A model generated the notes under the pieces. It did no database searches. It was not told the DNA's origin and saw nothing but the letters and a program-made list of their open reading frames with translations. Shown in pieces: positions 43,783 to 54,057 of a stretch of 64,000 nt of DNA. Source of the stretch: Acinetobacter sp. NIPH 2100 (GTDB lineage: Bacteria > Pseudomonadota > Gammaproteobacteria > Pseudomonadales > Moraxellaceae). Position 1 is the stretch's first letter; each line of letters begins with the position of its first letter. The position numbers and the translations under genes were made by a program. The stretch lies in the NCBI RefSeq assembly GCF_000369805.1, contig NZ_KB850224.1, positions 3,269,021 to 3,333,020 on the forward strand, given 5' to 3'.

Positions 43783-45192
43783 TTAACGCTTGAATTTCTT
43801 TTCTGCTTTTTTGAATTTCTGTACATAACGACGTTTACGTGCAGCAACGCGTTCATCCACTTGTGACTTACGTCCTTCAAATGGATTTTCAGAAGTTTTA
43901 AAATCAACACGCACTGGCGTTCCTTCCAGTTTGTAAACTTTACGGAACACATTCTCAAGATAACGACGATAATCCGCAGGTGTTTTGTCTACCTTGTTAC
44001 CGTGAATCACGATCGTTGGTGGATTTTGTCCGCCCATATGCGCATAACGCATTTTGATACGCTTACCACCGATCATCGGCGGTTGGTGTGCTTCAGTTGC
44101 ATCATTCAAGATCTGAGTTAATTTCGCAGGAGAAACTTTTAAATGCGATGAATCATAAGCACGATGGATCGTTGGGTACATTTCCCCGACGCCAGTACCA
44201 TGCAATGCTGAAATTAAATGAACTTTGGCCCAAGGAATAAAGTCAAAACGGCGGTCAACATCCAATTTACATTGCTTACGATCATACTCGGTCATGTTGT
44301 CCCATTTGTTGATCGCAATCACCATGGCACGGCCAGCTTCAAGTGCATAACCAATCAAATGTAAATCTTGTTCGACCACCCCTTCACGGGCATCCAGTAC
44401 CACCACGATGACATGCGCATCTTTAATGGCTTGTAGGGTTTTCACAATTGAGAACTTCTCAATCATTTCCTCTACTTTGCCTTTACGACGCACACCAGCC
44501 GTATCGATTAACGTATATTGACGTCCATCACGTTCAAACGGGATGTAAATCGAATCACGGGTTGTTCCTGGTTGGTCAAATGCAACCACACGGTCTTCGC
44601 CCAACAAACGGTTGACCAATGTCGATTTACCGACATTCGGACGACCAATAATCGCCAAACGTAAACCCGTCGCCTTGTCATGTTCTTCTGGATTTTCATC
44701 TTCAGGAACTTCAGCCAAAACATCTTCAAGCATTTGCTGTACGCCACGTCCGTGACTTGCAGCAACTTGTAAGGGTTCACCCATACCGAGCTTGTAGAAC
44801 TCAACCAACGCAGCCTCAGCATGGACACCGTCCACCTTGTTGGCAACCAAGTAAACTTTCTTACCTAGCGTACGTAATTCACGTGCAATTTGTTCATCTG
44901 ATGCCAATAAGCCAGCACGCGCGTCCACAACAAAAACAATGATATCTGCTTCATGAATCGCAGTTTTCGACTGTTCAGCCATATACGAGTCAATACCACC
45001 TTCATTCTCACCGATACCACCAGTATCGACGACAATGAATGACTTATTTTGAAAAACAGCATCACCATATTTACGGTCACGGGTTAAACCAGCAAAATCG
45101 GCAACCAAAGCATCACGACTTTTGGTGATTTGGTTAAATAGCGTTGATTTTCCGACGTTTGGTCGACCAATGAGCGCAATAACGGGTTTCAT
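43783..45192 (-). CDS. der: Ribosome assembly GTPase Der (EngA)
   Basis: This 469-residue GTPase has two G domains, both with the P-loop GRPNVGKST (about 7-15 and 181-189), DTGG/DTAG switch motifs and NKVD/NKWD specificity motifs, then a C-terminal KH-like domain. It is needed for 50S subunit assembly. It closes the leftward ndk-rlmN-pilW-rodZ-ispG-hisS-yfgM-bamB-der cluster, though a terminator separates it from bamB. Confidence 0.97.
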   Translation of the reverse strand: MKPVIALIGRPNVGKSTLFNQITKSRDALVADFAGLTRDRKYGDAVFQNKSFIVVDTGGIGENEGGIDSYMAEQSKTAIHEADIIVFVVDARAGLLASDEQIARELRTLGKKVYLVANKVDGVHAEAALVEFYKLGMGEPLQVAASHGRGVQQMLEDVLAEVPEDENPEEHDKATGLRLAIIGRPNVGKSTLVNRLLGEDRVVAFDQPGTTRDSIYIPFERDGRQYTLIDTAGVRRKGKVEEMIEKFSIVKTLQAIKDAHVIVVVLDAREGVVEQDLHLIGYALEAGRAMVIAINKWDNMTEYDRKQCKLDVDRRFDFIPWAKVHLISALHGTGVGEMYPTIHRAYDSSHLKVSPAKLTQILNDATEAHQPPMIGGKRIKMRYAHMGGQNPPTIVIHGNKVDKTPADYRRYLENVFRKVYKLEGTPVRVDFKTSENPFEGRKSQVDERVAARKRRYVQKFKKAEKKFKR

Positions 45193-45276
45193 AAATTAAC
45201 CTTAATTCAGACGAGCCATCATTGATGACATCGTATCAGAAACTGTAGGGAAGATTTTGGTGATCAAATGATCATA

Positions 45277-45313
45277 ATAAAAATTCGGGGATTTGTCTGA
45301 CAAATACCCCGAA
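45277..45313 (-). terminator. Terminator of bamB
   Basis: Stem TTCGGGG / CCCCGAA extended by ATTTG / CAAAT with one bulge (45284-45313), followed by T on the minus strand. Confidence 0.8.
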
Positions 45314-45366
45314 GAATTTGTTAAAAGTGCAATTCGCTATTTTAATTTTACCACATTTAGGAAAAA

Positions 45367-46509
45367 TTAACGATTCTGCCAAATGCTTAATGCACCTTTA
45401 CGCGTCGCAACATAAAGTTGATTGTCAATCACGCGCAATGAACGCACTTCACCACTAGTTTTAGCACGGCCAATCAGCTTACCTGAAGCTGGATTAATCA
45501 GATGAATCACACCATCCAAATCACCCACGACAAGGTTCTGTCCTAACATCACAGGATTGCTGAGCTTACGGTTCAGCAACTCTTCATTTTGCCAAACCAA
45601 CTCACCTGTCGCTAAATTATAAGCATTCAATTTACCGTCAGTTGTTGCAACATAGACTTTATCATCCGCAACTTCAGCGCTATTGGTGCTGCTTGCATCT
45701 TCGCTCCACACCACACGTTGTGTTGCAAGATCCGTCACAGTCACTTGGCCTTGGAAGCTTGTAGTCACCAAATATTGTCCTGAAACAACTGGATCACCCA
45801 CAACATCCACCAAACGCTGGATATCAGAACGGCCTTCACTGATCGCGACACGACGTTGGAAACGCGGTACACCACTGATGATATCTAGGGCATACACATA
45901 GGCATTGGCAGAACCAATGAGTACGGTACGCTCATCTAAACGAACTGGTGCTGGCTGGCCACGCAAACTGAATTGTACATTTGGCAGCTTATATGCCCAA
46001 ACCTGTTGTCCTGTCACTGCATCGTGCGCAAATACCGTACCATCATTGGCAATGGTAATGACACGACCAGACTGGATCAGTGATGGAGACAAAATTGCCC
46101 CAGACAATTTCGCTGTCCATTTTTGCTCGCCAGTCGCTTGGTCTAAAGCAAATAACTGACCTTTGCGATTACCACTGACCACAATCCCTTCACCCGCTTC
46201 TACACCAGCAGTGAGTTCTTGTTTGGTAATTTTACTTTTCCAAAGACGTTCTTTACCTTTGTACGCAGACACCTGACCATCAGGATCAATCGCAAAAACT
46301 ACACCGTTGTCGGTATCCAACTGCAGGCGTAAAGCTTCAGCGGCATTGGTCGACGAAACACTTTGTGAAAACACAAGGTTTAAACTTTGTTCTTGCGTGA
46401 TTTTTGGCAATGGATTTGGTTTGACTTCTTTTACTTTATTGCTTGAACAACCAACCAATAAAGCTGAAGCAATTGCAATTGCCAAAGGTAGTTTTAGTTT
46501 ATTCTGCAT
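45367..46509 (-). CDS. bamB: Outer-membrane assembly lipoprotein BamB
   Basis: This 380-residue lipoprotein has the lipobox LLVGC (Cys21) and an eight-bladed beta-propeller built from repeats such as GIVVSGNRKGQLFALDQATG and VYVATTDGKLNAYNLATG. It is part of the BAM complex that inserts beta-barrels into the outer membrane. It overlaps the yfgM stop by one base (TAATG), showing tight coupling. Length and repeats are standard. Confidence 0.96.
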   Translation of the reverse strand: MQNKLKLPLAIAIASALLVGCSSNKVKEVKPNPLPKITQEQSLNLVFSQSVSSTNAAEALRLQLDTDNGVVFAIDPDGQVSAYKGKERLWKSKITKQELTAGVEAGEGIVVSGNRKGQLFALDQATGEQKWTAKLSGAILSPSLIQSGRVITIANDGTVFAHDAVTGQQVWAYKLPNVQFSLRGQPAPVRLDERTVLIGSANAYVYALDIISGVPRFQRRVAISEGRSDIQRLVDVVGDPVVSGQYLVTTSFQGQVTVTDLATQRVVWSEDASSTNSAEVADDKVYVATTDGKLNAYNLATGELVWQNEELLNRKLSNPVMLGQNLVVGDLDGVIHLINPASGKLIGRAKTSGEVRSLRVIDNQLYVATRKGALSIWQNR

Positions 46510-47207
46510 TAAGACTCATCCACTTTGGTATCTAAGATCGGGCGCTCAAACTCAGGATCATCTACTAAAACGCCAACACTTTCGAGTTTAATTTGTAAAA
46601 GCTGACGCTCTTGTTTACGTTCGAGCAAGTTATCCCATGCACTTTGATACGCTTTACGCGCAGATGCGTTGTCTTTTTTCGCAACAAAAATATCACCGCG
46701 CAGCTCTTCTGCCGATGCTTTAAATGCTGGATCAGTCACGCTTGATAAGGTTTTCAAAGCTTCATCGTATTTGCTTTGCGCCAATTGCGTATCAGCTAAA
46801 CGTATTTTAACAATTTGCAGCAAACCTGCATCTTTCACCTTTGAATTTTCAACTTTCTTCAAGGCTTTTTCAGCAGCAGCATAATCTTGCTTGTCATAAG
46901 CAAGTTTCGCCATGATAAATTGTGTTTGAATCGCTTGAGCAGAGTCTGCATCATCTTTCACAATTTTATCAGCTGTTTCAGATAAGCTTGCAAAGGCATT
47001 CGGTTGACCTGATGCAGCTTTTGCCTCATCCATCAACTTTTGCACCTTTGCGGTTTGGTTCTGGGCTTCAGCAAGATTTTTCTTCTGCCAGTATTCCCAC
47101 CCGAAAAAGGCAATCAAGGCAATGAGAATTCCGCTAATCATTGCAGAACCATATTTTTTGGCAAACGACTTTAAACTGTCGAGTTGTTCATCATCACTTA
47201 AACTCAT
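46509..47207 (-). CDS. yfgM: YfgM-type membrane-anchored TPR protein
   Basis: The 232-residue protein has a short cytoplasmic N-terminus (DDEQLDSLKSFAKKYG), one membrane helix (about 20-37) and a periplasmic TPR domain. In E. coli YfgM binds SecYEG and PpiD and links the translocon to periplasmic chaperones. Position between hisS and bamB is the normal one. The match to YfgM is supported by the length, the charged N-terminus and the neighbours. Confidence 0.92.
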   Translation of the reverse strand: MSLSDDEQLDSLKSFAKKYGSAMISGILIALIAFFGWEYWQKKNLAEAQNQTAKVQKLMDEAKAASGQPNAFASLSETADKIVKDDADSAQAIQTQFIMAKLAYDKQDYAAAEKALKKVENSKVKDAGLLQIVKIRLADTQLAQSKYDEALKTLSSVTDPAFKASAEELRGDIFVAKKDNASARKAYQSAWDNLLERKQERQLLQIKLESVGVLVDDPEFERPILDTKVDES

Positions 47208-47236
47208 GTGATTGTCCTTTTCCTAAATTTTTCAAC

Positions 47237-48529
47237 TTATTGTTTAAATTTTTCGATCAAAAATGGCGTTAGCTCAGTTAAAGCAACTTGTGACTGTTCT
47301 GCTGTCGCAAGTTCTTTAATGAGAAGCTGCTGTGATTCCCACTCGCGCTCACCCAAGATCATCGCAAAGATCGCACCAGACTGATCGGCCTTTTTCATTT
47401 GGCTTTTCATGCTGCCTTGTGAACCTGTTTTTAAACGAATCGGGCTATTTGCCGCTTCCAACTGATCACGAATCTGTTCAGCCAAAACTAGAGCTTTGGC
47501 TTGATAAGCAGGTTCAGCCAATAAGAAGATTTCGCAATCACGTACTGTTTTGGCTTGTTCAACTTGCTCGAGTAACAGTAGCAAACGCTCCATTCCCATC
47601 GCAAAACCAACCGCAGGTACAGACTGATCTGCTTTACCTTTTAGCTGTCCAACCAAGCCGTCATAGCGACCACCTGCACATACCGTTCCTTGTGAACCCA
47701 ACATCGTGGTGGTCCATTCAAATACGGTTTTGTTGTAGTAGTCCAAACCACGTACTAACTTTTGGTTAATCACAAACTCAATGCCAGCATCGGTTAAATA
47801 TTGCTGTAATTGCTGGAAGTGATTGATTGAATCTTCTTTTAAGAAATCATGCAACTTTGGCGCATTTTCCAGAATCTTTTGCGTTGATTCAACTTTAGAA
47901 TCCAGAATACGCAATGGATTGGTGGTCAAACGACGTTGAGAGTCTTCATCCAATGCTTCTTTGTGCTGATTTAAAAACTCAACCAATGCTGCACGGTATT
48001 CTGCACGCTCGTCGGTTTCACCTAAAGTATTCAACTCAAGTTGAACCTTGTCAGCAACCCCCATACGCTTCCACAAACGCGCTGTGAGTAAAATTAACTC
48101 TGCATCGATATCTGGGGTTGCCACACCAAACGTTTCCACACCAAACTGGTGGAACTGACGGTAACGGCCCTTTTGCGGTTTTTCATAACGGAACATTGGT
48201 CCCATATACCACACGCGCGGTGTCGCGCCACGCAACAAATTATGTTCAAGCAACGCACGTACACAGCCCGCAGTCCCTTCTGGACGTAAGGTCAGTGATT
48301 CAGGCGGATTACCTTTGTCGAAAAAGGTATACATTTCTTTTTCAACGATATCGGTCGCATCGCCAATAGCACGTTTGAATAAACCAGTTTGCTCAACGAT
48401 CGGTAAGCGGATCTGTTGATAACCATAAGCATCCATTAAAGATGCAAGTTGTTGTTCCAGACTTCTCCAAGCCGCAGTTTGCGTTGGAAGGATGTCATTA
48501 AAACCTTTGATAGCGACGATTGAACTCAT
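47237..48529 (-). CDS. hisS: Histidyl-tRNA synthetase
   Basis: The 430-residue class II enzyme charges tRNA-His. Motifs: the motif 1 region FNDILP...W, motif 2 [23 protein letters not shown] at about 107-129, the HisA signatures [14 protein letters not shown] and AGGRYDGL, and a C-terminal anticodon-binding domain (about 330-430). The start overlaps the ispG stop by four bases, so translation is coupled. Start and length are standard. Confidence 0.97.
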   Translation of the reverse strand: MSSIVAIKGFNDILPTQTAAWRSLEQQLASLMDAYGYQQIRLPIVEQTGLFKRAIGDATDIVEKEMYTFFDKGNPPESLTLRPEGTAGCVRALLEHNLLRGATPRVWYMGPMFRYEKPQKGRYRQFHQFGVETFGVATPDIDAELILLTARLWKRMGVADKVQLELNTLGETDERAEYRAALVEFLNQHKEALDEDSQRRLTTNPLRILDSKVESTQKILENAPKLHDFLKEDSINHFQQLQQYLTDAGIEFVINQKLVRGLDYYNKTVFEWTTTMLGSQGTVCAGGRYDGLVGQLKGKADQSVPAVGFAMGMERLLLLLEQVEQAKTVRDCEIFLLAEPAYQAKALVLAEQIRDQLEAANSPIRLKTGSQGSMKSQMKKADQSGAIFAMILGEREWESQQLLIKELATAEQSQVALTELTPFLIEKFKQ

Positions 48530-49641
48530 GATGAACTACGAATAATTTCTTTAGATTTTGCTTCTTCAAGCTCTTGAACACGTTGACGAACCATTGTTTC
48601 AATTTCATCAACCAACTGATTTGTGTCAATTAAATGGCTCTTTTCGCCATTACGGTAGACCAGTGAACGAGGAGATGCTCCCACGATCCCGATATCCGCT
48701 TCTTTGGCTTCACCTGGACCATTCACTTTACACCCGATGACAGACAAGTCCATCGGGGTGCGGATATCTTCTAAACGCTCTTCCAATGCTTGCATCACTT
48801 GAATTACATTGAATTCTTGGCGTGAACAGCTTGGGCAAGCAATAAAGTTAATACCGTTTGAGCGTAAGCCCAACGATTTTAGAATATCAAAACCGATTTT
48901 AATTTCATCTTCTGGTTCAGCAGCCAGCGAGATACGCATGGTATCGCCAATGCCTTCCATCAATAATCCACCCAGTGCAATGGCTGATTTTACCGTACCA
49001 GTACGGTAAATCCCTGCCTCAGTTACACCAAGATGTAGCGGATTATCGATCTGTTGAGACAGTAAACGATAAGCATCCATGGTTAAAAACACATTCGATG
49101 CTTTTACACTGACTTTGAACTCATGAAAATCCAAACGATCAAGAATATCAATATGGCGCATGGCAGACTCAAGCAACGCTTGTCCTGTTGGCTCACCATA
49201 TTTCACTTGTAAATCTTTTTCTAATGAACCCGCATTCACACCGATACGAATCGAAATACCATGATGTTTTGCCGCAGCAACCACTTCACGTACTTTCTGA
49301 TCCGAACCAATATTCCCCGGATTGATACGCAAACAATCTGCACCGTAATCTGCAACAGCAAGTGCAATACGATGATCGAAATGAATATCTGCAACTAAAG
49401 GAACAGTCACACGTCTACGAATTGCACCAAATGCCTCTGCCGCCTCCATCGAAGGCACAGAAACACGCATGATATCTGCACCTGCATCTGCACAACGCTG
49501 GATCTGTGCGACAGTTGCATCGACATCACAGGTTTCAGTATTCGTCATACTTTGAACACTGATCGGGGCATCACCACCGACATACACCGAACCGACGCGA
49601 ATTTTACGTGTTGGACGGCGTTTAATAGGGTTCACAATCAT
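48526..49641 (-). CDS. ispG: (E)-4-hydroxy-3-methylbut-2-enyl diphosphate synthase
   Basis: The 371-residue enzyme carries out the next-to-last step of the MEP isoprenoid pathway, using a 4Fe-4S cluster. The cluster Cys residues are seen in [13 protein letters not shown] and [16 protein letters not shown]-barrel N-terminal part starts [16 protein letters not shown]. It sits between rodZ and hisS, as in many Gammaproteobacteria. Confidence 0.97.
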   Translation of the reverse strand: MIVNPIKRRPTRKIRVGSVYVGGDAPISVQSMTNTETCDVDATVAQIQRCADAGADIMRVSVPSMEAAEAFGAIRRRVTVPLVADIHFDHRIALAVADYGADCLRINPGNIGSDQKVREVVAAAKHHGISIRIGVNAGSLEKDLQVKYGEPTGQALLESAMRHIDILDRLDFHEFKVSVKASNVFLTMDAYRLLSQQIDNPLHLGVTEAGIYRTGTVKSAIALGGLLMEGIGDTMRISLAAEPEDEIKIGFDILKSLGLRSNGINFIACPSCSRQEFNVIQVMQALEERLEDIRTPMDLSVIGCKVNGPGEAKEADIGIVGASPRSLVYRNGEKSHLIDTNQLVDEIETMVRQRVQELEEAKSKEIIRSSS

Positions 49642-49663
49642 CGTATAGCTCTACTCTTTGGCA

Positions 49664-50461
49664 TTAACGAGACAAACGGAATTCTGCTTTTCCATTAACT
49701 GTATATGGAGACAATGAAATTTGCTCCTGATTTAAAGTCAATGCTACTGCTGTCGCATCATCTAAACGAATTTGAAATGGCGATTCGCCACTTAAAGTCA
49801 ATGTCGATGCTTGGCGACCTGTTGCCAATACTTTACCTGTTGCATCTACAATATGCACAGAGGTCGGACGATTAAAACTCAACACCAATTGGTCACCAGA
49901 TGTTGCAGCCGTGGTAGTCCCACTCATTGGTAGAATTTGAACGTCAGAATTCTTGATCTTCGGTACATCTTCATCATCTTTATGGCTTGATGTCCAGTTC
50001 TGAACTGCCATAACCGCTAACCAAGCCAATACGGCAACCGTAACTACGATCGCAATGCGCTTTAACCAGATGCGGTTACGCACACTTCTCGAACCTGATA
50101 ATTTCCCCATAATTTTAATCGGAGAATTATTCAAAGCATGGCTGGCTTTAAGCCCAGTATCATTGGCATAAATTTCATCAAAACGCTGAATGATCGCACT
50201 GGCATCTGCATTTAAATGCTTTGCATAAGCACGATAATAGCCTTTGATAAACGTGGCTTCAGGTAATGATTTATAGTCGTCTTGCTCTAATGCTGTCAAT
50301 GTTTTGACAGGCATATTCAATACGTTTGCAATCTCATCAATTTCTTTCTTTTGTGCAATACGAATTTGACGCAAATACTCACCAGGTCGTTGAATATTTC
50401 CTAACGTTGACGCTGGCGAGGTTGAGCCAGTTGGCTGATGTGAATTTGGATTTATTTCCAT
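49664..50461 (-). CDS. rodZ: RodZ-like cytoskeletal membrane protein
   Basis: This 265-residue protein has an N-terminal HTH domain (about 27-90: RPGEYLRQIRIAQKKEIDE, with the sequence for binding MreB), one membrane helix (about 131-150) and a periplasmic DUF4115-type domain (about 185-265). RodZ links MreB to the membrane and sets rod shape and elongation. Its start overlaps the pilW stop by 10 bases. It is shorter than the E. coli protein but the domain order is the same. Confidence 0.88.
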   Translation of the reverse strand: MEINPNSHQPTGSTSPASTLGNIQRPGEYLRQIRIAQKKEIDEIANVLNMPVKTLTALEQDDYKSLPEATFIKGYYRAYAKHLNADASAIIQRFDEIYANDTGLKASHALNNSPIKIMGKLSGSRSVRNRIWLKRIAIVVTVAVLAWLAVMAVQNWTSSHKDDEDVPKIKNSDVQILPMSGTTTAATSGDQLVLSFNRPTSVHIVDATGKVLATGRQASTLTLSGESPFQIRLDDATAVALTLNQEQISLSPYTVNGKAEFRLSR

Positions 50462-51258
50462 ACGGCCTCAGTACTGTACTGTAATTGCAAATAACGTTGA
50501 TATTCTGGACTATCAGGAAATAGCGCACGTAGTTGATTGACTAACACTTGCATTCCTAATTGATCCGCATTCGCTCGAGCAATGCGTAGACCAATCCAAA
50601 GCGCCCGAGCACCTTGGTTTTTCTGTCCCACGTTACGAACATATTGTTCGTATAGTTGCGCTGCATCTCTATTATTTTGTTGCAAATAGAAAATTTCCGC
50701 CAACTCTAACATTGAAATGGTTGCGTTTCGATTCGCTTGCAGCGCCTGTTTGAATGATTTTTCAGCATTCGCAACATCGCCCAACTTCAAATAGATTCGC
50801 CCTAGGTTTTCCAACGACTGAAAGCGTTGTTCATACCCTAAGGTTGCACCCGCACGGGTAAATTGCTCAATGGCATCATTATAGCGTTGCTGTTGATACA
50901 AATATGTACCGTAATTATTACGCGCTTGAGCATTATCAGGTTCAGAGGAAATTGCACGCTTAAAATAAGCTTCTGCTTTTTCCATATTGGTGGCGCTGCC
51001 TTCTTGTTGCAGCAGGATTCCCATCATCATATTGGCATTGGCATCACGGGAATCAATCTTTAAAGCTTGGTCAAGCGAACGCTTGGCTGCATCTAAATCA
51101 CGGCTACGAATATACTCTGCTGCAAGTTGAGTCCGAACTTGCACTGCTTTTTCTGGATCTTTTTTTAATGTTGTAGAGGGTGTTTGACATGCTGTTAGGC
51201 CAAGTAAAGTAAACACAACAGCTGTCGCAATAATCGTTTTTGGTCGAGTGGTATTCAA
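50452..51258 (-). CDS. pilW: Type IV pilus biogenesis lipoprotein PilW/PilF
   Basis: The TPR-repeat lipoprotein is needed for secretin (PilQ) assembly in type IV pili. The preferred start is TTG 51258, since GGGGAAAAGGCG precedes it and gives a normal lipoprotein signal: LNTTRPKTIIATAVVFTLL then GLTAC. The longer frame from ATG 51327 would overlap rlmN by 52 bases and lacks a signal at its start. Six TPR units cover residues 40-245. Between rodZ and rlmN is its usual position. Confidence 0.88.
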   Translation of the reverse strand: MNTTRPKTIIATAVVFTLLGLTACQTPSTTLKKDPEKAVQVRTQLAAEYIRSRDLDAAKRSLDQALKIDSRDANANMMMGILLQQEGSATNMEKAEAYFKRAISSEPDNAQARNNYGTYLYQQQRYNDAIEQFTRAGATLGYEQRFQSLENLGRIYLKLGDVANAEKSFKQALQANRNATISMLELAEIFYLQQNNRDAAQLYEQYVRNVGQKNQGARALWIGLRIARANADQLGMQVLVNQLRALFPDSPEYQRYLQLQYSTEAVWK

Positions 51259-51275
51259 CGCCTTTTCCCCAAGTA

Positions 51276-52511
51276 TTATCCTTGTGTGCGCAAAATTTCT
51301 TGTTGTTGCGCCACTTTCTTTTTCCATTGTTCAGCACGACGAGTACGGTCAGCAACCTGTCCTACCAATTGTCCACACGCTGCATCGATATCATCACCAC
51401 GTGTCTGACGAATCGTACACACAAATCCAGCATCCGACAAAGTTTTTTGGAACGCAATGATGCGGTTACGACTCGAACGACCATACGGTGCATGTGGGAA
51501 CGGATTAAATGGAATAAGATTGATCTTACTCGGTAAGTTTTTCAATAACTTTAAAAGTTGTTGTGCATGTTCAGGCTTATCATTGACACCGTCTAACATC
51601 ACATACTCAATGGTAACGTGGCGACGTGCACTTTCATTACCATCTTTTGTTAAATAACGCTGACATGCGGCAATTAACTGCTGTAATGGATATTTTTTAT
51701 TGATTGGAACCAGTTCGTTACGCAACTCATCATTCGGTGCATGCAGTGAAATTGCCAATGCCACATCAATGTCTTGTGCCAATTGATCAATTTTAGGCAC
51801 CACGCCAGATGTTGATAGCGTTACACGGCGCTTCGACATGCCATAAGCAAAATCGTCCAGCATCAACCGCATAGAACTGAGCACAGCATCATAATTCAAC
51901 AATGGCTCACCCATTCCCATCATCACCACATTGGTAACCGTACGCTCACGTTCGGCAACAGGCACGTCTTCCATGTAGGAATAATTTGCCATCCACAATT
52001 GACCAATGATTTCGGCTGGGGTTAAGTCACGTTGGAACCCTTGCTTACCTGTCGAGCAGAATGAACAATCCAAGGCACAGCCCACTTGCGATGAAATACA
52101 CAAAGTCTTACGTGCGCCCGTCTTGTCTTCCGCAGGAATCAATACGGTTTCAACCAATGATCCTTCACCATCTCCAACACGGAACACCCACTTACGGGTT
52201 CCATCTTTAGAGTAGTTACGATGCACGACATCAGGTGCTTTAATTTCACAAATCTTTTCGAGTTTCTCTCGCAATTTTCCTGAGATATTGCTCATTTCAG
52301 CAAAATCGGTTACGAAATATTGATGAATCCATTTCATCACTTGACCCGCACGAAATTTCTTTTCGCCTAAGTCTTCGAAGAATTTTTCTAATTCAGCTCG
52401 CGACATGCCAAGCAAATTTACTTTTTTCTCGGCAGCATAAACGACAGGCGTAGAAACAGGCTGTTGTTTTTCATCCAAATTTTCTGATGAAACGACCACT
52501 GCAGAACTCAT
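51276..52511 (-). CDS. rlmN: 23S rRNA/tRNA adenine-C2 methyltransferase RlmN
   Basis: The 411-residue radical SAM enzyme methylates A2503 of 23S rRNA and A37 of tRNAs. The 4Fe-4S motif [11 protein letters not shown] lies at about 146-156, and further conserved Cys residues are found in [18 protein letters not shown]. The first 25 residues are extended and unlike the family; the conserved part starts near KKVNLLGM at about 29, so the true start could be a later codon, though no good later ATG is seen before residue 35. Length and neighbours are standard. Confidence 0.95.
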   Translation of the reverse strand: MSSAVVVSSENLDEKQQPVSTPVVYAAEKKVNLLGMSRAELEKFFEDLGEKKFRAGQVMKWIHQYFVTDFAEMSNISGKLREKLEKICEIKAPDVVHRNYSKDGTRKWVFRVGDGEGSLVETVLIPAEDKTGARKTLCISSQVGCALDCSFCSTGKQGFQRDLTPAEIIGQLWMANYSYMEDVPVAERERTVTNVVMMGMGEPLLNYDAVLSSMRLMLDDFAYGMSKRRVTLSTSGVVPKIDQLAQDIDVALAISLHAPNDELRNELVPINKKYPLQQLIAACQRYLTKDGNESARRHVTIEYVMLDGVNDKPEHAQQLLKLLKNLPSKINLIPFNPFPHAPYGRSSRNRIIAFQKTLSDAGFVCTIRQTRGDDIDAACGQLVGQVADRTRRAEQWKKKVAQQQEILRTQG

Positions 52512-52584
52512 GTATATTTACCTAAACAATATCGACGCTAAAAATTGCTGTGCATTATTCGCACAACACAAGCAATAAGAAATA

Positions 52585-52618
52585 AAAAACCAGATAAGTA
52601 GTATACCACTTATCTGGT
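52585..52618 (-). terminator. Terminator of ndk
   Basis: An 11-bp stem ACCAGATAAGT / ACTTATCTGGT (52589-52618) with T-run on the minus strand, between ndk and rlmN. Confidence 0.85.
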
Positions 52619-52632
52619 CTGAATACTTTGGA

Positions 52633-53064
52633 TTAACGAGTGCGTGGGCAAATCTCGTTATCAGCAAAGAAGTAAGCGATTTCACGTTCAGCAGAAGCAA
52701 CTGAGTCAGAACCGTGAGCAGCATTTTCGTCGATGCTTACAGCGAAGTCAGCGCGGATTGTACCTGGAGCCGCTTCTTTCGGGTTCGTTGCACCCAAGAT
52801 TTCACGGTGAGCAAGAACAGCGTTTTCGCCTTCAAGAACAGAAACAACGACTGGACCAGAAGTCATGAATGCAACTAAGTCAGCAAAGAAACCACGTTCT
52901 TTGTGCTCAGCATAGAAACCTTCAGCATCAGCTTGAGAAAGTTGTTTCATTTTAGTAGCAACAATTTTCAAACCTGATTTTTCGAAACGAGCAAAGATGT
53001 CGCCGATGTGGTTTTTAGAAACTGCATCTGGTTTTACGATAGATAAAGTACGTTCAATCGCCAT
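52633..53064 (-). CDS. ndk: Nucleoside-diphosphate kinase
   Basis: The 143-residue enzyme balances NTP and dNTP pools. The start is [15 protein letters not shown], the active-site His is in [15 protein letters not shown] (about 116-130), and the length is exactly typical of the family. A terminator follows before rlmN. Confidence 0.98.
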   Translation of the reverse strand: MAIERTLSIVKPDAVSKNHIGDIFARFEKSGLKIVATKMKQLSQADAEGFYAEHKERGFFADLVAFMTSGPVVVSVLEGENAVLAHREILGATNPKEAAPGTIRADFAVSIDENAAHGSDSVASAEREIAYFFADNEICPRTR

Positions 53065-53171
53065 GATTGACTCCTATTATGGTTTAAACTAAAAAATTTG
53101 CCGCATTATACCGATGTCATCGCTAATAATCAGCTTGAATATGCAAAACTTAAGCGTTTTCTGACGAATTT

Positions 53172-53372
53172 TTAACGAACTTCATCCAGCCATGCCATTT
53201 GAATGGCTTCAAGCAAACCTTCAGTCGACTTATTTGGATCATCACTAAAGTCAGGCAAAGCACAAACCCATGCATGTAAATCGGTAAAACGGATCCATTG
53301 TGGATCTACATCTGGATGTGCTTCGGTGAGTTCAATCGCAATATCAATCGTATCTGTCCAACGTAAGCCCAT
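53172..53372 (-). CDS. iscX: Fe-S assembly protein IscX
   Basis: The 66-residue protein starts MGLRWTDTIDIAIELTEAHP and has the FTDLHAWVCALPDF stretch, a firm match to IscX, a small acidic protein that binds IscS and helps iron-sulfur cluster building. It is separated from the isc operon here, and lies upstream of ndk in the leftward direction. Confidence 0.93.
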   Translation of the reverse strand: MGLRWTDTIDIAIELTEAHPDVDPQWIRFTDLHAWVCALPDFSDDPNKSTEGLLEAIQMAWLDEVR

Positions 53373-53468
53373 ATGACAACCTAAATAAATGTATGTGATT
53401 GAGCGTACTTTAACAAATCATGTAATTTAAGAGATAGTGTTCGATTGCGAAATTCAGCATAAAATACA

Positions 53469-54020
53469 TTACAACGCGATATTCAGACTGGGTGCCAACA
53501 AGATAATGCCGCTTGCAACCGATGCACCAATCATCGCCCCAACGATCACATCACTTGGATAATGCAGGCCCAATACCATACGCGACAATGCGACGAGAAT
53601 GGTAAACGGCAACATCAAGATCAATAACAGCGGCTGAACATAACCTAACGTGATAGTCACCATCACTGCATGCAACGTATGACCTGATGGGAAACTAAAA
53701 TGATCTAATGCTCGTTCCCCCAAAACAATTACTTGATGCACCTGATAGGGTCTTGGACGTGTGGTTTTATTTTTCAAAATTTTATAGATCAAGGTTCCCA
53801 CTGAACCAGCCGCAATCAAGTAGAAAATTTGCAGACCATATGCCAAACCTTGCATTGCCCAAACCGACAACAACATGACATACCAAAATGGCCCATCCCC
53901 CAAACGACTGATCGTTTTAAAAAATAAAGCGACTCGCTGCGAATGGGAGAGATGATTGAGGTAGACACACCCTTTTAAATCTAAATCAAGTATTTTTATT
54001 TTTGCATTTTGAAGATTCAT
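53469..54020 (-). CDS. PAP2-family membrane phosphatase
   Basis: The 183-residue protein has the three PAP2 motifs: KTTRPRPYQ (phosphatase sequence motif 1, residues 85-92 region), PSGHTLHAV at about 113 and SRMVLGLHYPSDV at about 145-157. Five hydrophobic segments are seen. Such enzymes remove phosphate from lipid pyrophosphates or phosphatidic acid. The gene lies 37 bases after the GT4 gene on the same strand, suggesting joint work on lipid-linked sugars or lipids. Confidence 0.85.
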   Translation of the reverse strand: MNLQNAKIKILDLDLKGCVYLNHLSHSQRVALFFKTISRLGDGPFWYVMLLSVWAMQGLAYGLQIFYLIAAGSVGTLIYKILKNKTTRPRPYQVHQVIVLGERALDHFSFPSGHTLHAVMVTITLGYVQPLLLILMLPFTILVALSRMVLGLHYPSDVIVGAMIGASVASGIILLAPSLNIAL

Positions 54021-54057
54021 ACTTTTTCTCCTCTGATGAGAATACTTTAAGTCGCGG